A stretch of DNA of 64,000 nt from contig NZ_WVHP01000018.1 of the NCBI RefSeq assembly GCF_009834765.1, forward strand, positions 28,465 to 92,464. Direction: 5' to 3'. A model generated the notes under the pieces. That model had not been told where the DNA came from. It worked only from the letters and a program-made list of their open reading frames with translations, and did no database searches. Position 1 is the first letter of the stretch; every line of letters begins with the position of its first letter. A program made the position numbers and the translations under genes. This DNA comes from Saccharibacter sp. EH611 (GTDB taxonomy: Bacteria > Pseudomonadota > Alphaproteobacteria > Acetobacterales > Acetobacteraceae). Below are positions 47,054 to 54,196 of the stretch, one piece after another.

Positions 47054-47697
47054 GTGATGTAAAGATCTGTGGCATAACGCGAACGGAGGATATCCAGCTC
47101 TGCGCCCAGCTCGGTGTAAAATGGGTCGGGTTTGTTTTTTACCCTCCGTCCCCTCGCTCACTTTCGGCTCAGAACGCTCAATCTTTGCATGAATCTGTTC
47201 CTTCACCTGCTGAAGGGGGGCCACTACGCGTTGGCCTCTTTGTACATCCAACGTTTGATGAAATCGCTCACATCCTCAACGTTGTTCCTCTTGATATTTT
47301 ACAACTTTATACATCCGTTGAAGAAGCTCTTTCCTTTAGAAAACATTTCAATCTCCCTGTGTGGCAGGCTCACGGCATTCGGCATAAAAGCGATTTGCCC
47401 ACTTCGTTCAACAATCTCCCTGATGGGTTTATCATAGAAGCTCCAGCAGATAAGAACGATACCCGTCCTGGAGGTCTTGGCAAACGCTTCGACTGGACGC
47501 TCACCCAAGAGTGGCATTCTCCTCGTCCATGGTTACTTGCTGGAGGACTAACACCAGATAATGTCCATGAAGCAATTGTCACAAGCAATGCTCCTGCGGT
47601 GGATGTGTCCTCAGGTGTAGAAAGTGCTCCCGGGCAGAAATCAGCCCTACTTTTAGAAAAATTTGTCAAAAATTCTCATAATAGGGTTGCTCTTTAA
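47050..47697 (+). CDS. trpF: Phosphoribosylanthranilate isomerase
   Basis: TrpF performs the third step of tryptophan synthesis. The 215-residue protein shows VKICGITRTEDIQLCAQLGVKWVGFVFYPPSPRS (catalytic Cys) and WLLAGGLTPDNVHEAI...AVDVSSGVESAPGQKS (catalytic Asp). It overlaps pyrF. trpB and trpA do not follow; the tRNA-Ser and prophage lie next. Confidence 0.96.
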   Translation: MSDVKICGITRTEDIQLCAQLGVKWVGFVFYPPSPRSLSAQNAQSLHESVPSPAEGGPLRVGLFVHPTFDEIAHILNVVPLDILQLYTSVEEALSFRKHFNLPVWQAHGIRHKSDLPTSFNNLPDGFIIEAPADKNDTRPGGLGKRFDWTLTQEWHSPRPWLLAGGLTPDNVHEAIVTSNAPAVDVSSGVESAPGQKSALLLEKFVKNSHNRVAL

Positions 47698-47729
47698 AAT
47701 AATATTGGTATTGTACACACACGCTCGCT

Positions 47730-47820
47730 GGAGAGATGGCCGAGCGGCTTAAGGCGCACGCTTGGAAAGCGTGTGTACGTTAATAGCGTACCGTGGGTTC
47801 GAATCCCACTCTCTCCGCCA
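47730..47820 (+). tRNA. tRNA-Ser (anticodon GGA), prophage attachment gene
   Basis: A class II tRNA with acceptor stem GGAGAGA/TCTCTCC, D-loop GCCGAGCGG, the anticodon loop TTGGAAA (anticodon GGA), a long variable arm, T-loop GGTTCGAATCC and encoded CCA at 47818-47820. Integrase lies 154 bases past its 3' end, so the 3' part is the likely attachment core. Confidence 0.96.
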
Positions 47821-47933
47821 TGAACCATTCCCCACTAGTTCCAATACGTCCGAAAAATGGCACTTTACGGCCATTTAAGAACACAAACCAGTCCCCACAC
47901 GTTCGCACATGTGCTGTTGAAGCCGCAGAAAAA

Positions 47934-47973
47934 GGGGGTATTATTGGGGGTATATTTTTTGGGGCGGGGGTAT
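47934..47973 (+). repeat. Three GGGGGTAT repeats before int (probable arm-type sites)
   Basis: GGGGGTAT occurs at 47934-47941, 47946-47953 and 47966-47973, directly before the integrase ATG. Such repeats are frequently seen at this place in P4-type integrase elements and are likely integrase arm-binding sites. The last copy could also serve as a G-rich ribosome-binding site, linking int expression and integrase binding. Confidence 0.6.
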
Positions 47974-47974
47974 C

Positions 47975-49177
47975 ATGCTAACAGACGTTGCAGCACGAAA
48001 AGCAAAAGGTGCTGAAAAGCCTTATAAACTAAGCGATTCCCAAGGTCTATTTCTTTATGTTCAGCCCAACGGTTCTCGTTTGTGGCGCATGAAATATCGC
48101 TTCGGTGGTAAGGAACGCCTTCTGTCGTTTGGGAAATACCCAGAAGTTAGCCTATCCTCAGCACGGCAGGCACGTGATGATGCACGAGCAGAATTACGAG
48201 AAGGACGAGACCCTTCCCTAACCCGCAAACAGCGACGAGCGAAGGCTTACAAAACGGACGATCATTTCCGTCGCGTGAGTGAAGAATGGCTTGAGCACAA
48301 CAAATCTCGTTGGGTGAAGAAACACTGCGCAGATGTACACGGCAGCTTAGAGCGTCACGTATGGCCAAGCCTTGGAGCCATCCCTCTCAACTCCATCACC
48401 CCTCCAATGCTCCTTGAGGTTTTACGCACCATCGAGAAAACAAGCGCAAACGAAACTGCTCATCGTGTTCGTCAGCGTATCAGTGCTATTTTTGATTATG
48501 GTATTGCCAATGGTCTGGCCGTATCAAATCCAGCCCCTCAATTAAAATCACTCCTTTCTCCTGTAAGAAAAGGAAAGCAGCCAGCCATAACGGATCTGTC
48601 GCGCCTACGACATATGCTCAATGCGATAGAGAACTTCCCAGCGCATCCTGTTACATTATTAGCCATGCGCTTTCTTGCCTTGACAGCCGTAAGGTCAAAT
48701 GAGGTCAGAGGAATGCGTTGGGAGGAAGTGAAAGACAATGTTTGGACAATTCCAGAAGGCCGCATGAAAATGCGAAGAGACCATGTTGTTCCTCTTTCTA
48801 GCCAAGCCCGCGCTATTCTGGAAGTTATAAGGCCTCTAACGGGAAAATCCCCTTTTGTATTCCCAAGCGTTCGTTGGCCCCATAAGCCAATGTCAGAGAA
48901 TACGTTAAGCGCCCTCATCAAACGAGCAGGCTACGAAGGACAGCACGTTCCCCACGGCTTCCGCTCTTCATTCTCAACGATTATGAACGAAAAGAGACCA
49001 GAAGATCGATCTACCATTGATATGATGCTTGCTCATGTGCCTAAAAACTCTGTTGAAGCAGCCTATAACCGTGCCCAACACTTAGAAAAAAGGCAGGAGA
49101 TTGCCCAAGAGTGGGCAGACCTCCTGCTACGTGATGCGAAGCCAACTTCTTCTATTCTTCAGGTTCGCCGTCATTAG
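47975..49177 (+). CDS. int: Tyrosine-type site-specific integrase (P4 family)
   Basis: The 400-residue recombinase has the DUF4102 arm-binding N-terminus (ARKAKGAEKPYKLSDSQGLFLYVQPNGSRLWRMKYRF), a core-binding domain, and a catalytic domain with Arg in LTAVRSNEVRGMRW, HGFRSSFS (His-x-x-Arg) and the nucleophile Tyr in VEAAYNRAQHLEKR. It integrates and excises the prophage at tRNA-Ser(GGA). The stop overlaps the convergent AlpA-like gene by 26 bases. Confidence 0.95.
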   Translation: MLTDVAARKAKGAEKPYKLSDSQGLFLYVQPNGSRLWRMKYRFGGKERLLSFGKYPEVSLSSARQARDDARAELREGRDPSLTRKQRRAKAYKTDDHFRRVSEEWLEHNKSRWVKKHCADVHGSLERHVWPSLGAIPLNSITPPMLLEVLRTIEKTSANETAHRVRQRISAIFDYGIANGLAVSNPAPQLKSLLSPVRKGKQPAITDLSRLRHMLNAIENFPAHPVTLLAMRFLALTAVRSNEVRGMRWEEVKDNVWTIPEGRMKMRRDHVVPLSSQARAILEVIRPLTGKSPFVFPSVRWPHKPMSENTLSALIKRAGYEGQHVPHGFRSSFSTIMNEKRPEDRSTIDMMLAHVPKNSVEAAYNRAQHLEKRQEIAQEWADLLLRDAKPTSSILQVRRH

Positions 49178-49382
49178 AAAAATTCTCAAACCAACTATTA
49201 ACCTCGTCCGAAGGCCAGCGTACTGTCTGCACGCTAAATTTGATAGAACGAGGAAACCCGCCTTCTTTCATTAACTTGTAAAGATACGTTTTACTGAATT
49301 TTGTTTTGTTCAAAATCTCCTCCAACGTTAAGAGCTCTCCGCTATCAAATAACGTTTTAGGAGTACCCTCAACCTGCGTCAT
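49152..49382 (-). CDS. AlpA/excisionase-like DNA-binding protein
   Basis: The 76-residue protein has a MerR-like winged helix typical of AlpA and Xis: LLTLEEILNKTKFSKTYLYKLMKEGGFPRSIKF followed by VRWPSDEVNSWFE. It is the last gene of the leftward operon and overlaps the end of int on the other strand. It probably directs excision or controls int. Confidence 0.82.
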   Translation of the reverse strand: MTQVEGTPKTLFDSGELLTLEEILNKTKFSKTYLYKLMKEGGFPRSIKFSVQTVRWPSDEVNSWFENFSNDGEPEE

Positions 49383-49945
49383 CTCTCATCCTCCTGATCT
49401 GCGTATTCCTCCAAAGCCGAGACAAGAACGAGCACGTCGCCGACTATTGGCTCGCCCCACAAGTTATCTGCCCGAGTGTCTAGCGTTTGCTTATGCCAGC
49501 CGTTGACGTAGTAAAACATACGCCCATCGTCTTTCTTGTTGGCTTCGACCCACCCATAACGATGTGGTTCCGAAGCAGTTGGGAACTTGGCGGGGTAGCG
49601 AATGCCGTATCTGAATTCTGGCATATCCACCGCCTCACGGAACGGAACCCATTCGCGACGCTGATTCCAACGCTCCTCACACTCTTGGGAATCACGACCA
49701 CGCGGGCCCTCGGCACCAAATGCGAAAAGAAGATCACAATGCTTCTGAAGCTGAACGGTTTTGTTTCTCCGCGCGTTCCACAAAGAACACGCTTGCTCTT
49801 CTGTTGCTCCATTCATCAACGGCCCGGATGACCAGCACCGTTCACAAACGACTTTGCATCCCACATCGTTCCCTTCATGCATCTGCGCATAAATATCTAA
49901 ATTTCTTGACGCACAGAACGGGCACGGCTTTAGCATGTTAGTCAT
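49379..49945 (-). CDS. Lar-like restriction-alleviation protein with C-terminal extension
   Basis: This protein of about 188 residues starts with a zinc-ribbon LKPCPFCASRNLDIY...VVCERCWSSGPL...EQACSLWNAR, which matches the Lar family. Lar proteins of lambdoid phages reduce host type I restriction. About 120 residues follow with WVPFREAVDMPEF and RMFYYVNGWHKQTLDTRADNLWGEP, unlike Lar itself. The ATG at 49945 overlaps the upstream gene by 8 bases. The extension is unassigned. Confidence 0.65.
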   Translation of the reverse strand: MTNMLKPCPFCASRNLDIYAQMHEGNDVGCKVVCERCWSSGPLMNGATEEQACSLWNARRNKTVQLQKHCDLLFAFGAEGPRGRDSQECEERWNQRREWVPFREAVDMPEFRYGIRYPAKFPTASEPHRYGWVEANKKDDGRMFYYVNGWHKQTLDTRADNLWGEPIVGDVLVLVSALEEYADQEDER

Positions 49946-50123
49946 GGCCGGTCTCCTGTTCTTGCAAATCATCAGAGCGTGCACCGCATGTATCGCAAAT
50001 CAACGGTTTCTCTTCGCAATAAGAACAAGGGGCACAAACATGACAGGAACAATGCTCAGACACTAGGAAATATCTTGTCCCATCGCATCCCATTACCTCA
50101 CAGCTATCAATATCTACTCTCAT
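49938..50123 (-). CDS. Small cysteine-rich zinc-binding-type protein
   Basis: The 61-residue product has three Cys pairs in a short span (CSCHVCAPCSYC and LICDTCG), a zinc-ribbon-like layout. I chose the start at 50123 because its ATG overlaps the upstream stop as ATGA; a longer frame begins at 50165. It is not recognised otherwise. It lies in the leftward phage operon. Confidence 0.6.
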   Translation of the reverse strand: MRVDIDSCEVMGCDGTRYFLVSEHCSCHVCAPCSYCEEKPLICDTCGARSDDLQEQETGHD

Positions 50124-50311
50124 CCCCGCCTCCATTTCTTCCAGAACACGACCGCGATCTTCCACGGCCAGAACAGCATTGTTGTCAGTGTTGGGATGTC
50201 CCCTCGTGGACAGTTAGGGCGGAAACGGCGCTCTCGATGTCTGACGTAGAGACCGAGGGCGAGATACAGGAGGATTGCGACCAAAACGGCATGGAAACTG
50301 TCCATCATCAC
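50120..50311 (-). CDS. Small membrane protein
   Basis: The 63-residue product has one clear membrane helix (FHAVLVAILLYLALGLYV) and a second hydrophobic stretch near TMLFWPWKIAVVFW, with a basic middle and end. The frame starts at GTG 50311, followed by two ATG codons. It overlaps both neighbours, supporting translation. The function is unknown. Confidence 0.6.
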   Translation of the reverse strand: MMMDSFHAVLVAILLYLALGLYVRHRERRFRPNCPRGDIPTLTTMLFWPWKIAVVFWKKWRRG

Positions 50312-50508
50312 AGCTCCCCAAAGAAACGCCTAAAATAGGCTATCACAAACGCAATCCATAGAACGGGCCAAACCACCATAGTGGCGATCAAAACACTATC
50401 AGGAATATATCGTATGCCTCTCCGCTGGATCGTGAGGGCCAAGCCTGTGAACGCACCGATCACGCAATAGGATGCTATCGCTAGGAATAGGATCAGAAGA
50501 CCGCTCAT
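50308..50508 (-). CDS. Small membrane protein
   Basis: The 66-residue product has two membrane helices: LLILFLAIASYCVIGAFTGLAL and VLIATMVVWPVLWIAFVIAYF. It overlaps recT by 4 bases and the next small gene by 4 bases. Together with its neighbour it makes a pair of small membrane proteins directly after recT; function unknown. Confidence 0.62.
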   Translation of the reverse strand: MSGLLILFLAIASYCVIGAFTGLALTIQRRGIRYIPDSVLIATMVVWPVLWIAFVIAYFRRFFGEL

Positions 50509-51383
50509 GCTGGCATCTCCTCCATTGTCGCAGCGGGAGGTTCGTCCTGCCTCTCATTCTGTGCGTGTCGTTCGATACCATCCAATGTTTCACTCACAAC
50601 TTGATCAACGCGGTCTGCGAGTTCAGGCATGCGCTGACGCAAGAAAACACGTTGCTTCTTTACCGCATCCTCTGACGTAATCGCTTCCAATTCTCCACGC
50701 GTAGAAACTCCCATGACACGCTCTATGAGGGCATTAGCTCCATCTTCAACGCGCTTTTTCCCTGCTTCTGACAGCGATGGAGTGCGTTCCTTGTGTGAAA
50801 TAGGTTGAGTTGGTGTTGCATCGTCGACTGGAATATCTTGCGCTTCTTCAGCCGTAATCAGGCCTCGTAGCACGTCTGGGAACGCATCACGCAGCGCAAA
50901 ACCACGGGCACGCATTTGCAGCATACGGCGGGGATAAGTCTTCCACGGCCCCGTTTTATTAAGCAGACCTGCTGTTCGCGCATCAGCGTAAGAGAAACGT
51001 GCTTCAACCGGCTTTTTCCCTTTGCGTGTCGCAACGCAGACTGCCGTTAGTGCGTCACCATCTCCCTCAATGTGTTCTACAACATCATCACAGACGGGAG
51101 ATGACCGGACAAGCGCAAGTAGCGTATCCCCCCAAACGCTCGGTCTCCCGTTAATGACCGCAATATTTTGCAAACTTTGCATTGGGGCCAAGCCAAGCTC
51201 TGCTCCCATCTGACAGGCAATAACAATCGCTGCGGCTTTCCCTGCGTATTCACGAGGCACCATGCCTGATCCTGCAGCAATCTCTGCAAAACGCATCAGC
51301 TCTTGGAATGAGCGTGGGTTTAATGGAGACGCATGCAGTGTCGGAGTATTCATCGTCTCATGTGTCATTACAGCGTTACTCAT
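50505..51383 (-). CDS. recT: RecT-family single-strand annealing recombinase
   Basis: This 292-residue protein has the RecT core: SFQELMRFAEIAAGSGMVPREYAGKAAAIVIACQMGAELGLAPMQSLQNIAVINGRPSVWGD, then RKGKKPVEARFSYADARTAGLLNKTGPWKTYPRRMLQMRARGFALRDAFPDVLRG. It pairs complementary single strands in phage recombination. A RecE-type exonuclease partner is not obvious beside it. The C-terminal part is acidic and variable. Confidence 0.88.
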   Translation of the reverse strand: MSNAVMTHETMNTPTLHASPLNPRSFQELMRFAEIAAGSGMVPREYAGKAAAIVIACQMGAELGLAPMQSLQNIAVINGRPSVWGDTLLALVRSSPVCDDVVEHIEGDGDALTAVCVATRKGKKPVEARFSYADARTAGLLNKTGPWKTYPRRMLQMRARGFALRDAFPDVLRGLITAEEAQDIPVDDATPTQPISHKERTPSLSEAGKKRVEDGANALIERVMGVSTRGELEAITSEDAVKKQRVFLRQRMPELADRVDQVVSETLDGIERHAQNERQDEPPAATMEEMPA

Positions 51384-51829
51384 TTCGCTTTCCCCTTCAC
51401 CATAATCGTCGGTTCGCCCTCAACGAGTTCCGCTCCTGATACGGGGCCCCTCAATTCAAGAACTCGTGCCAATTCTGCTGTGCTCACTTTGAGTGGCTGT
51501 GGTTTGAAAAGCTCAGGAGCTGCACCTTGTAGAGCCTCTACGTCCGTTACAACGGCACGCGTGTTGCCTTTGCGAAGAGACACGACATAGGGGCCGCACT
51601 CGGCTTTGACTTCACCGTCTGTGGCCATCTGCTCTGTGATGCCCGCTTTGAGATCGGTTCTATAGGATTTAACCACCGCCTCAAGATGACGCAGCCCCTC
51701 ATGTATTTGCACAGCTTCTGATAGCGGGTCGTTCGACTTACGCGCGGAATGCAGCAGCGGAATATACTGGTCGATACAATCCTTCAGAGCCGCATGGTGA
51801 TCGTTGATCGTTTCAATCAGAGGCTTCAT
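51380..51829 (-). CDS. Phage protein, possible Gp157-like
   Basis: The product has 149 residues. The first 80 are helical and probably coiled (HHAALKDCIDQYIPLLHSARKSND, IHEGLRHLEAVVKSYRTDLKAGI), followed by YVVSLRKGNTRAVVTDVEALQ. This pattern resembles Gp157-type phage proteins that sit next to recT, but the match is weak. The start at 51829 overlaps the upstream gene by 4 bases. Confidence 0.5.
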   Translation of the reverse strand: MKPLIETINDHHAALKDCIDQYIPLLHSARKSNDPLSEAVQIHEGLRHLEAVVKSYRTDLKAGITEQMATDGEVKAECGPYVVSLRKGNTRAVVTDVEALQGAAPELFKPQPLKVSTAELARVLELRGPVSGAELVEGEPTIMVKGKAK

Positions 51830-52284
51830 GACCGTGCCTCCCATTCCCTGACACGCACGCGGGCAAGCGCTATGACAGCGCGGTATTCTTGGCCGTGCTG
51901 ATTGTCGCCGTGTGTCTCGTTGACAGCCTTTTCGAACTCATCAAGCGTGCCGATAAAGCAACCACGCGTTACGCATGGGTCACTGTCCGTTCGGAATAGT
52001 GTAAATGTCCCATCTTCTGATCCGATTGGGCCGAGCGCTAGAATGTGACGCAAGTTAGCTATCAACGCATTGCCAAAAACCTTCGCATTGCCAGATACCC
52101 ACGCATTGCCAGATACCCACGCATTGCCGCTATGAGTTAGGTTTTTTTCGCTTTCGATGTATCCGCCCATATCGCCGATAGATACACCTAATTCAGGAAT
52201 GTCTCTTAGGGAGCGGATGCGATACAGAGTGCCATCACAACTTGCAACGGTATCGTCGGTTAGTAGTTCGTATTTCTTACTCAT
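51826..52284 (-). CDS. Phage protein with SGNAWV hexapeptide beta-helix repeats
   Basis: The 152-residue protein has a domain SVIGDMGGYIE-like segment (residues 34-44 read VSIGDMGGYIE), then hexapeptide repeats SGNAWV, SGNAWV, SGNAKV and FGNALI at about residues 52-75, which should form turns of a left-handed beta-helix. The remaining part (TFTLFRTDSDPCVTRGCFIGTLDEFEKAV) is found in other phage proteins of this kind. Two 18-bp repeats in the DNA encode the identical units. The function is unknown. Confidence 0.65.
   Translation of the reverse strand: MSKKYELLTDDTVASCDGTLYRIRSLRDIPELGVSIGDMGGYIESEKNLTHSGNAWVSGNAWVSGNAKVFGNALIANLRHILALGPIGSEDGTFTLFRTDSDPCVTRGCFIGTLDEFEKAVNETHGDNQHGQEYRAVIALARVRVREWEARS
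52085..52120. repeat. 18-bp tandem repeat in the beta-helix gene
   Basis: The unit GCATTGCCAGATACCCAC is repeated exactly at 52085-52102 and 52103-52120; partial copies flank it. It codes for the GNAWVS repeat, so its expansion or loss would add or remove a beta-helix turn in frame. Confidence 0.9.
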
Positions 52285-52460
52285 TAGAAGCCCCGTGCTT
52301 TCACATTTTCAAAAACAGCGCAGGAGAAGAACGCTTCGGCTGCTGTTTTCTGCCCTTTCTTGAGGCAGTCCATCGCTGCCTTTAGGTATTCTGTCCGCCT
52401 CATTTGCGGCGTCTCTGGGCGTGCTTTAGACACAGCTTTCCTGTTTGCGTGTTTCAGCAT
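52284..52460 (-). CDS. Small phage protein
   Basis: The 58-residue frame starts MLKHANRKAVSKARPETPQM and ends ENVKARGF. Its TAA overlaps the next ATG by one base (TAATG), and it fills a gap in an otherwise gap-free operon, which supports translation. The sequence is basic and helical and holds no motif that I recognise. Confidence 0.6.
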   Translation of the reverse strand: MLKHANRKAVSKARPETPQMRRTEYLKAAMDCLKKGQKTAAEAFFSCAVFENVKARGF

Positions 52461-52491
52461 TGTTTCTGTCCTTGGTTTTTACTTGGGGTGG

Positions 52492-52836
52492 TTAGTAACT
52501 ATTTTCTTCTATCTGGCGCTCTTTAAGCAAAAGTTCGGCAAGCTTCATGCTCAGTTCTTCTCTTTTCTTTCTAAAACCACTCACACAAAGACCGCTTTTC
52601 TCTTTTCTATTTATCTTCATGTCTACAAGAGAGATTTCATTAAGAATACTATCGCTTTCCTTGAGCGTTGTGACCGTTATGGTTCGAACGACTGTTTCGA
52701 TGATGAAGCTCTTATTGCACGACGTGCAGTGCCATTTAGCCCCCTCATACGCCTCATTGAGCTCGCCATCTCCCTCGTTCTCATACAAGCAATGGGGGCG
52801 GACAATCTTTCCTTCATGCTCTTGCCTGTAGCTCAT
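52492..52836 (-). CDS. Phage protein with a zinc-ribbon-like motif
   Basis: The 114-residue protein has RPHCLYENEGDGE near residue 15 and WHCTSCNKSF near residue 36, so one CxxC pair and a possible partner Cys. The C-terminal half is a charged helix (GFRKKREELSMKLAELLLKERQIEE). It starts with an ATGA overlap. The large open frame on the opposite strand is taken as a shadow. The function is unknown. Confidence 0.58.
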   Translation of the reverse strand: MSYRQEHEGKIVRPHCLYENEGDGELNEAYEGAKWHCTSCNKSFIIETVVRTITVTTLKESDSILNEISLVDMKINRKEKSGLCVSGFRKKREELSMKLAELLLKERQIEENSY

Positions 52837-52997
52837 CGTATTTCCTCCAAAGCCCGTTGTTGGTGCCTTAATCTCTCCTTGAGAACCAAACGCTCTTCTA
52901 CTTCTTCAGGGGTTAGGACATCGCGCTGTTCAATCAGATCAAGAAGAAGATGTGTATGAGCTATCCGTTCCTTTAAGGCTGCTAGATCACTCATCAT
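52833..52997 (-). CDS. Small helical phage protein
   Basis: This 54-residue frame encodes a charged helix (ALKERIAHTHLLLDLIEQRD, then LTPEEVEERLVLKERLRHQ). Both ends overlap neighbours by ATGA, which strongly suggests a real gene. It has two start codons in a row at 52997 and 52994. No family is recognised. Confidence 0.62.
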   Translation of the reverse strand: MMSDLAALKERIAHTHLLLDLIEQRDVLTPEEVEERLVLKERLRHQQRALEEIR

Positions 52998-53383
52998 CCC
53001 AGCACCCTCTCGTCTTGATTGAGCTTGCGGGCGACGTCTTGGCCTTGCCAGTATAGGTCTGCGGCATTGCCCGCTTCTAATTGGTCGTCCAGAAAGCTTT
53101 GAAGGCCGGGGATCGCGTCTTCATCCAGAATGGTGGCCGCAAGTTCGAAATGCGCTGCTTTGGCTATGTCGTCCGTATTGCGGCTCACTCGGCCTATGAT
53201 CCGGCTAAGGTTCTCAAAATATGCCTGAACCGCTGTTAGCACCTTGATCTGAGACCAGAGATCATGGCTCTTATGGCCAATCCCAAAGATCATACGCCCT
53301 AGCTCAAGGGCCTGTTCGTCTGGTGTGATGGGAACGAGGACTGCGCCCTGCTGTGGCTGCGCTACTGCGTGTAGGTGGATCAT
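52994..53383 (-). CDS. Phage protein of unknown function
   Basis: The 129-residue protein is helical, with LELGRMIFGIGHKSHDLWSQIKVLTAVQAYFENLSRIIGRVSR and an acidic C-terminal part. No catalytic or binding motif is evident. Start and stop overlap its neighbours by 4 bases. It is an early leftward gene. Confidence 0.6.
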   Translation of the reverse strand: MIHLHAVAQPQQGAVLVPITPDEQALELGRMIFGIGHKSHDLWSQIKVLTAVQAYFENLSRIIGRVSRNTDDIAKAAHFELAATILDEDAIPGLQSFLDDQLEAGNAADLYWQGQDVARKLNQDERVLG

Positions 53384-53586
53384 TGCGCCGCCTCCTGATG
53401 GAACAGGATCGTGCCAAGCTCAACGAGGCCGATGCAGTGCTCCGAGAGCAGAGTTTGTTGATCCGGTGTCAAATGGCCAAGGGATAGCCCTTTGTGCAGC
53501 AGGTCTTTCCCCTGCTTGGCGAGAAGACTGCCATATTCTTGCAGCTCTTCTTCTTGCTGCATTGTAAGAGCATTCGTGTCTCTCAT
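53380..53586 (-). CDS. First gene of leftward phage operon, unknown
   Basis: The 68-residue product is acidic and helical (MQQEEELQEYGSLLAKQGKDLLHKGL, LTPDQQTLLSEHCIGLVELG). A strong ribosome-binding site (AGGAGGAGGG) lies just before the ATG, and the GC stem ACGCCCC/GGGGCGT at 53601-53619 sits immediately upstream of that. Being first after the operators, it may be in the N or early-protein position, but no motif supports a function. Confidence 0.55.
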   Translation of the reverse strand: MRDTNALTMQQEEELQEYGSLLAKQGKDLLHKGLSLGHLTPDQQTLLSEHCIGLVELGTILFHQEAAQ

Positions 53587-53641
53587 CTTACCCTCCTCCT
53601 ACGCCCCGACGTGGGGCGTTTCGTTCGGTATGAGGGTATAA

Positions 53642-53708
53642 TGGGACACATCCCACAACATCGCAAGCAAAAATTTGGGATTTATCACATTTTGTGAGAT
53701 TTATCCCC
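53642..53708. promoter_or_regulatory. Left operator cluster, three sites (OL-like)
   Basis: Three 14-base sites of the form TGGGA-N4-TCCCA occur at 53642-53655 (exact, TGGGACACATCCCA), 53676-53689 (TGGGA-TTTA-TCACA) and 53695-53708 (TGAGA-TTTA-TCCCC). They lie 56-122 bases upstream of the leftward operon. By position and by match to the sites at 54197-54275 they are operators for the small repressor. The 53709-53825 stretch holds a further 7-bp inverted repeat (TGCTTCC/GGAAGCA, 53771-53797) and nothing else that I see. Confidence 0.75.
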
Positions 53709-53825
53709 TTACCTATCTTCTTAAAATGCTATAAATCAATAACTTATGGTCGTTTTAAGTATACATGCCTTGCTTCCTCAAACATAGAAAGGAAGCATTT
53801 GATGTGCGAAAATAACAGTAAGAAG

Positions 53826-54194
53826 TCAGACAGCTCTACGATCAGCAATGGCTTCAAAAAGACCGATCAAATGCTCTCTCTGATTAGGAACGAGGGAGCG
53901 CCAGAGGTCAACGATAGCAATCTCCTCTTCCGTATACAAAGATTGACTAGGCGGTTTAAAGCTATCAACAGAGGAAGCATTGACGGTGGAAAGACCGACT
54001 AGCTCTTCTATTGAGCATCCTAAGACTTGAGCTAAACGCCCGATGCTAAACACATCTGGGCGTTTAGATTTACCTTTAAGGATGTCTCGAACATAGGTCT
54101 CTTTTAGATCAGCTTCTAAGGCTAATCTTTTTTGTCCTATGCCCTTTTCTTCCATGCGGCGGGTAATTTCGCGTATCAGATGTTCATTAGTCAT
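53826..54194 (-). CDS. CI-like repressor without protease domain
   Basis: This 122-residue product has an N-terminal HTH (IREITRRMEEKGIGQKRLALEADLKETYVRDILKGKSKRPDVFSIGRLAQVLGCSIEELVG) and an unassigned helical tail (EEEIAIVDLWRSLVPNQREHLIGLFEAIADRR). There is no S24 self-cleavage domain, so RecA-triggered autocleavage cannot be the switch. I use the ATG at 54194; the longer frame runs through operators. It lies between two operator clusters and probably represses both operons. Confidence 0.8.
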   Translation of the reverse strand: MTNEHLIREITRRMEEKGIGQKRLALEADLKETYVRDILKGKSKRPDVFSIGRLAQVLGCSIEELVGLSTVNASSVDSFKPPSQSLYTEEEIAIVDLWRSLVPNQREHLIGLFEAIADRRAV

Positions 54195-54196
54195 AG

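Noticed and set aside
49487..49831. A forward 114-residue frame
   Set aside because: It is antisense to the Lar-like gene, which has a zinc-ribbon motif and coupled start and stop.
52360..52959. A 199-residue open frame on the forward strand
   Set aside because: It runs against the tightly overlapped leftward operon; the reverse-strand genes at 52492-52836 and 52833-52997 have coupled starts and stops, and the forward product has no motif.
53694..54002. A forward frame antisense to the repressor, with an inner ATG at 53802 preceded by AAGGAAG
   Set aside because: The ribosome-binding site is fair, but the product is low-complexity and its sequence mirrors the repressor gene; no sign of selection can be read.
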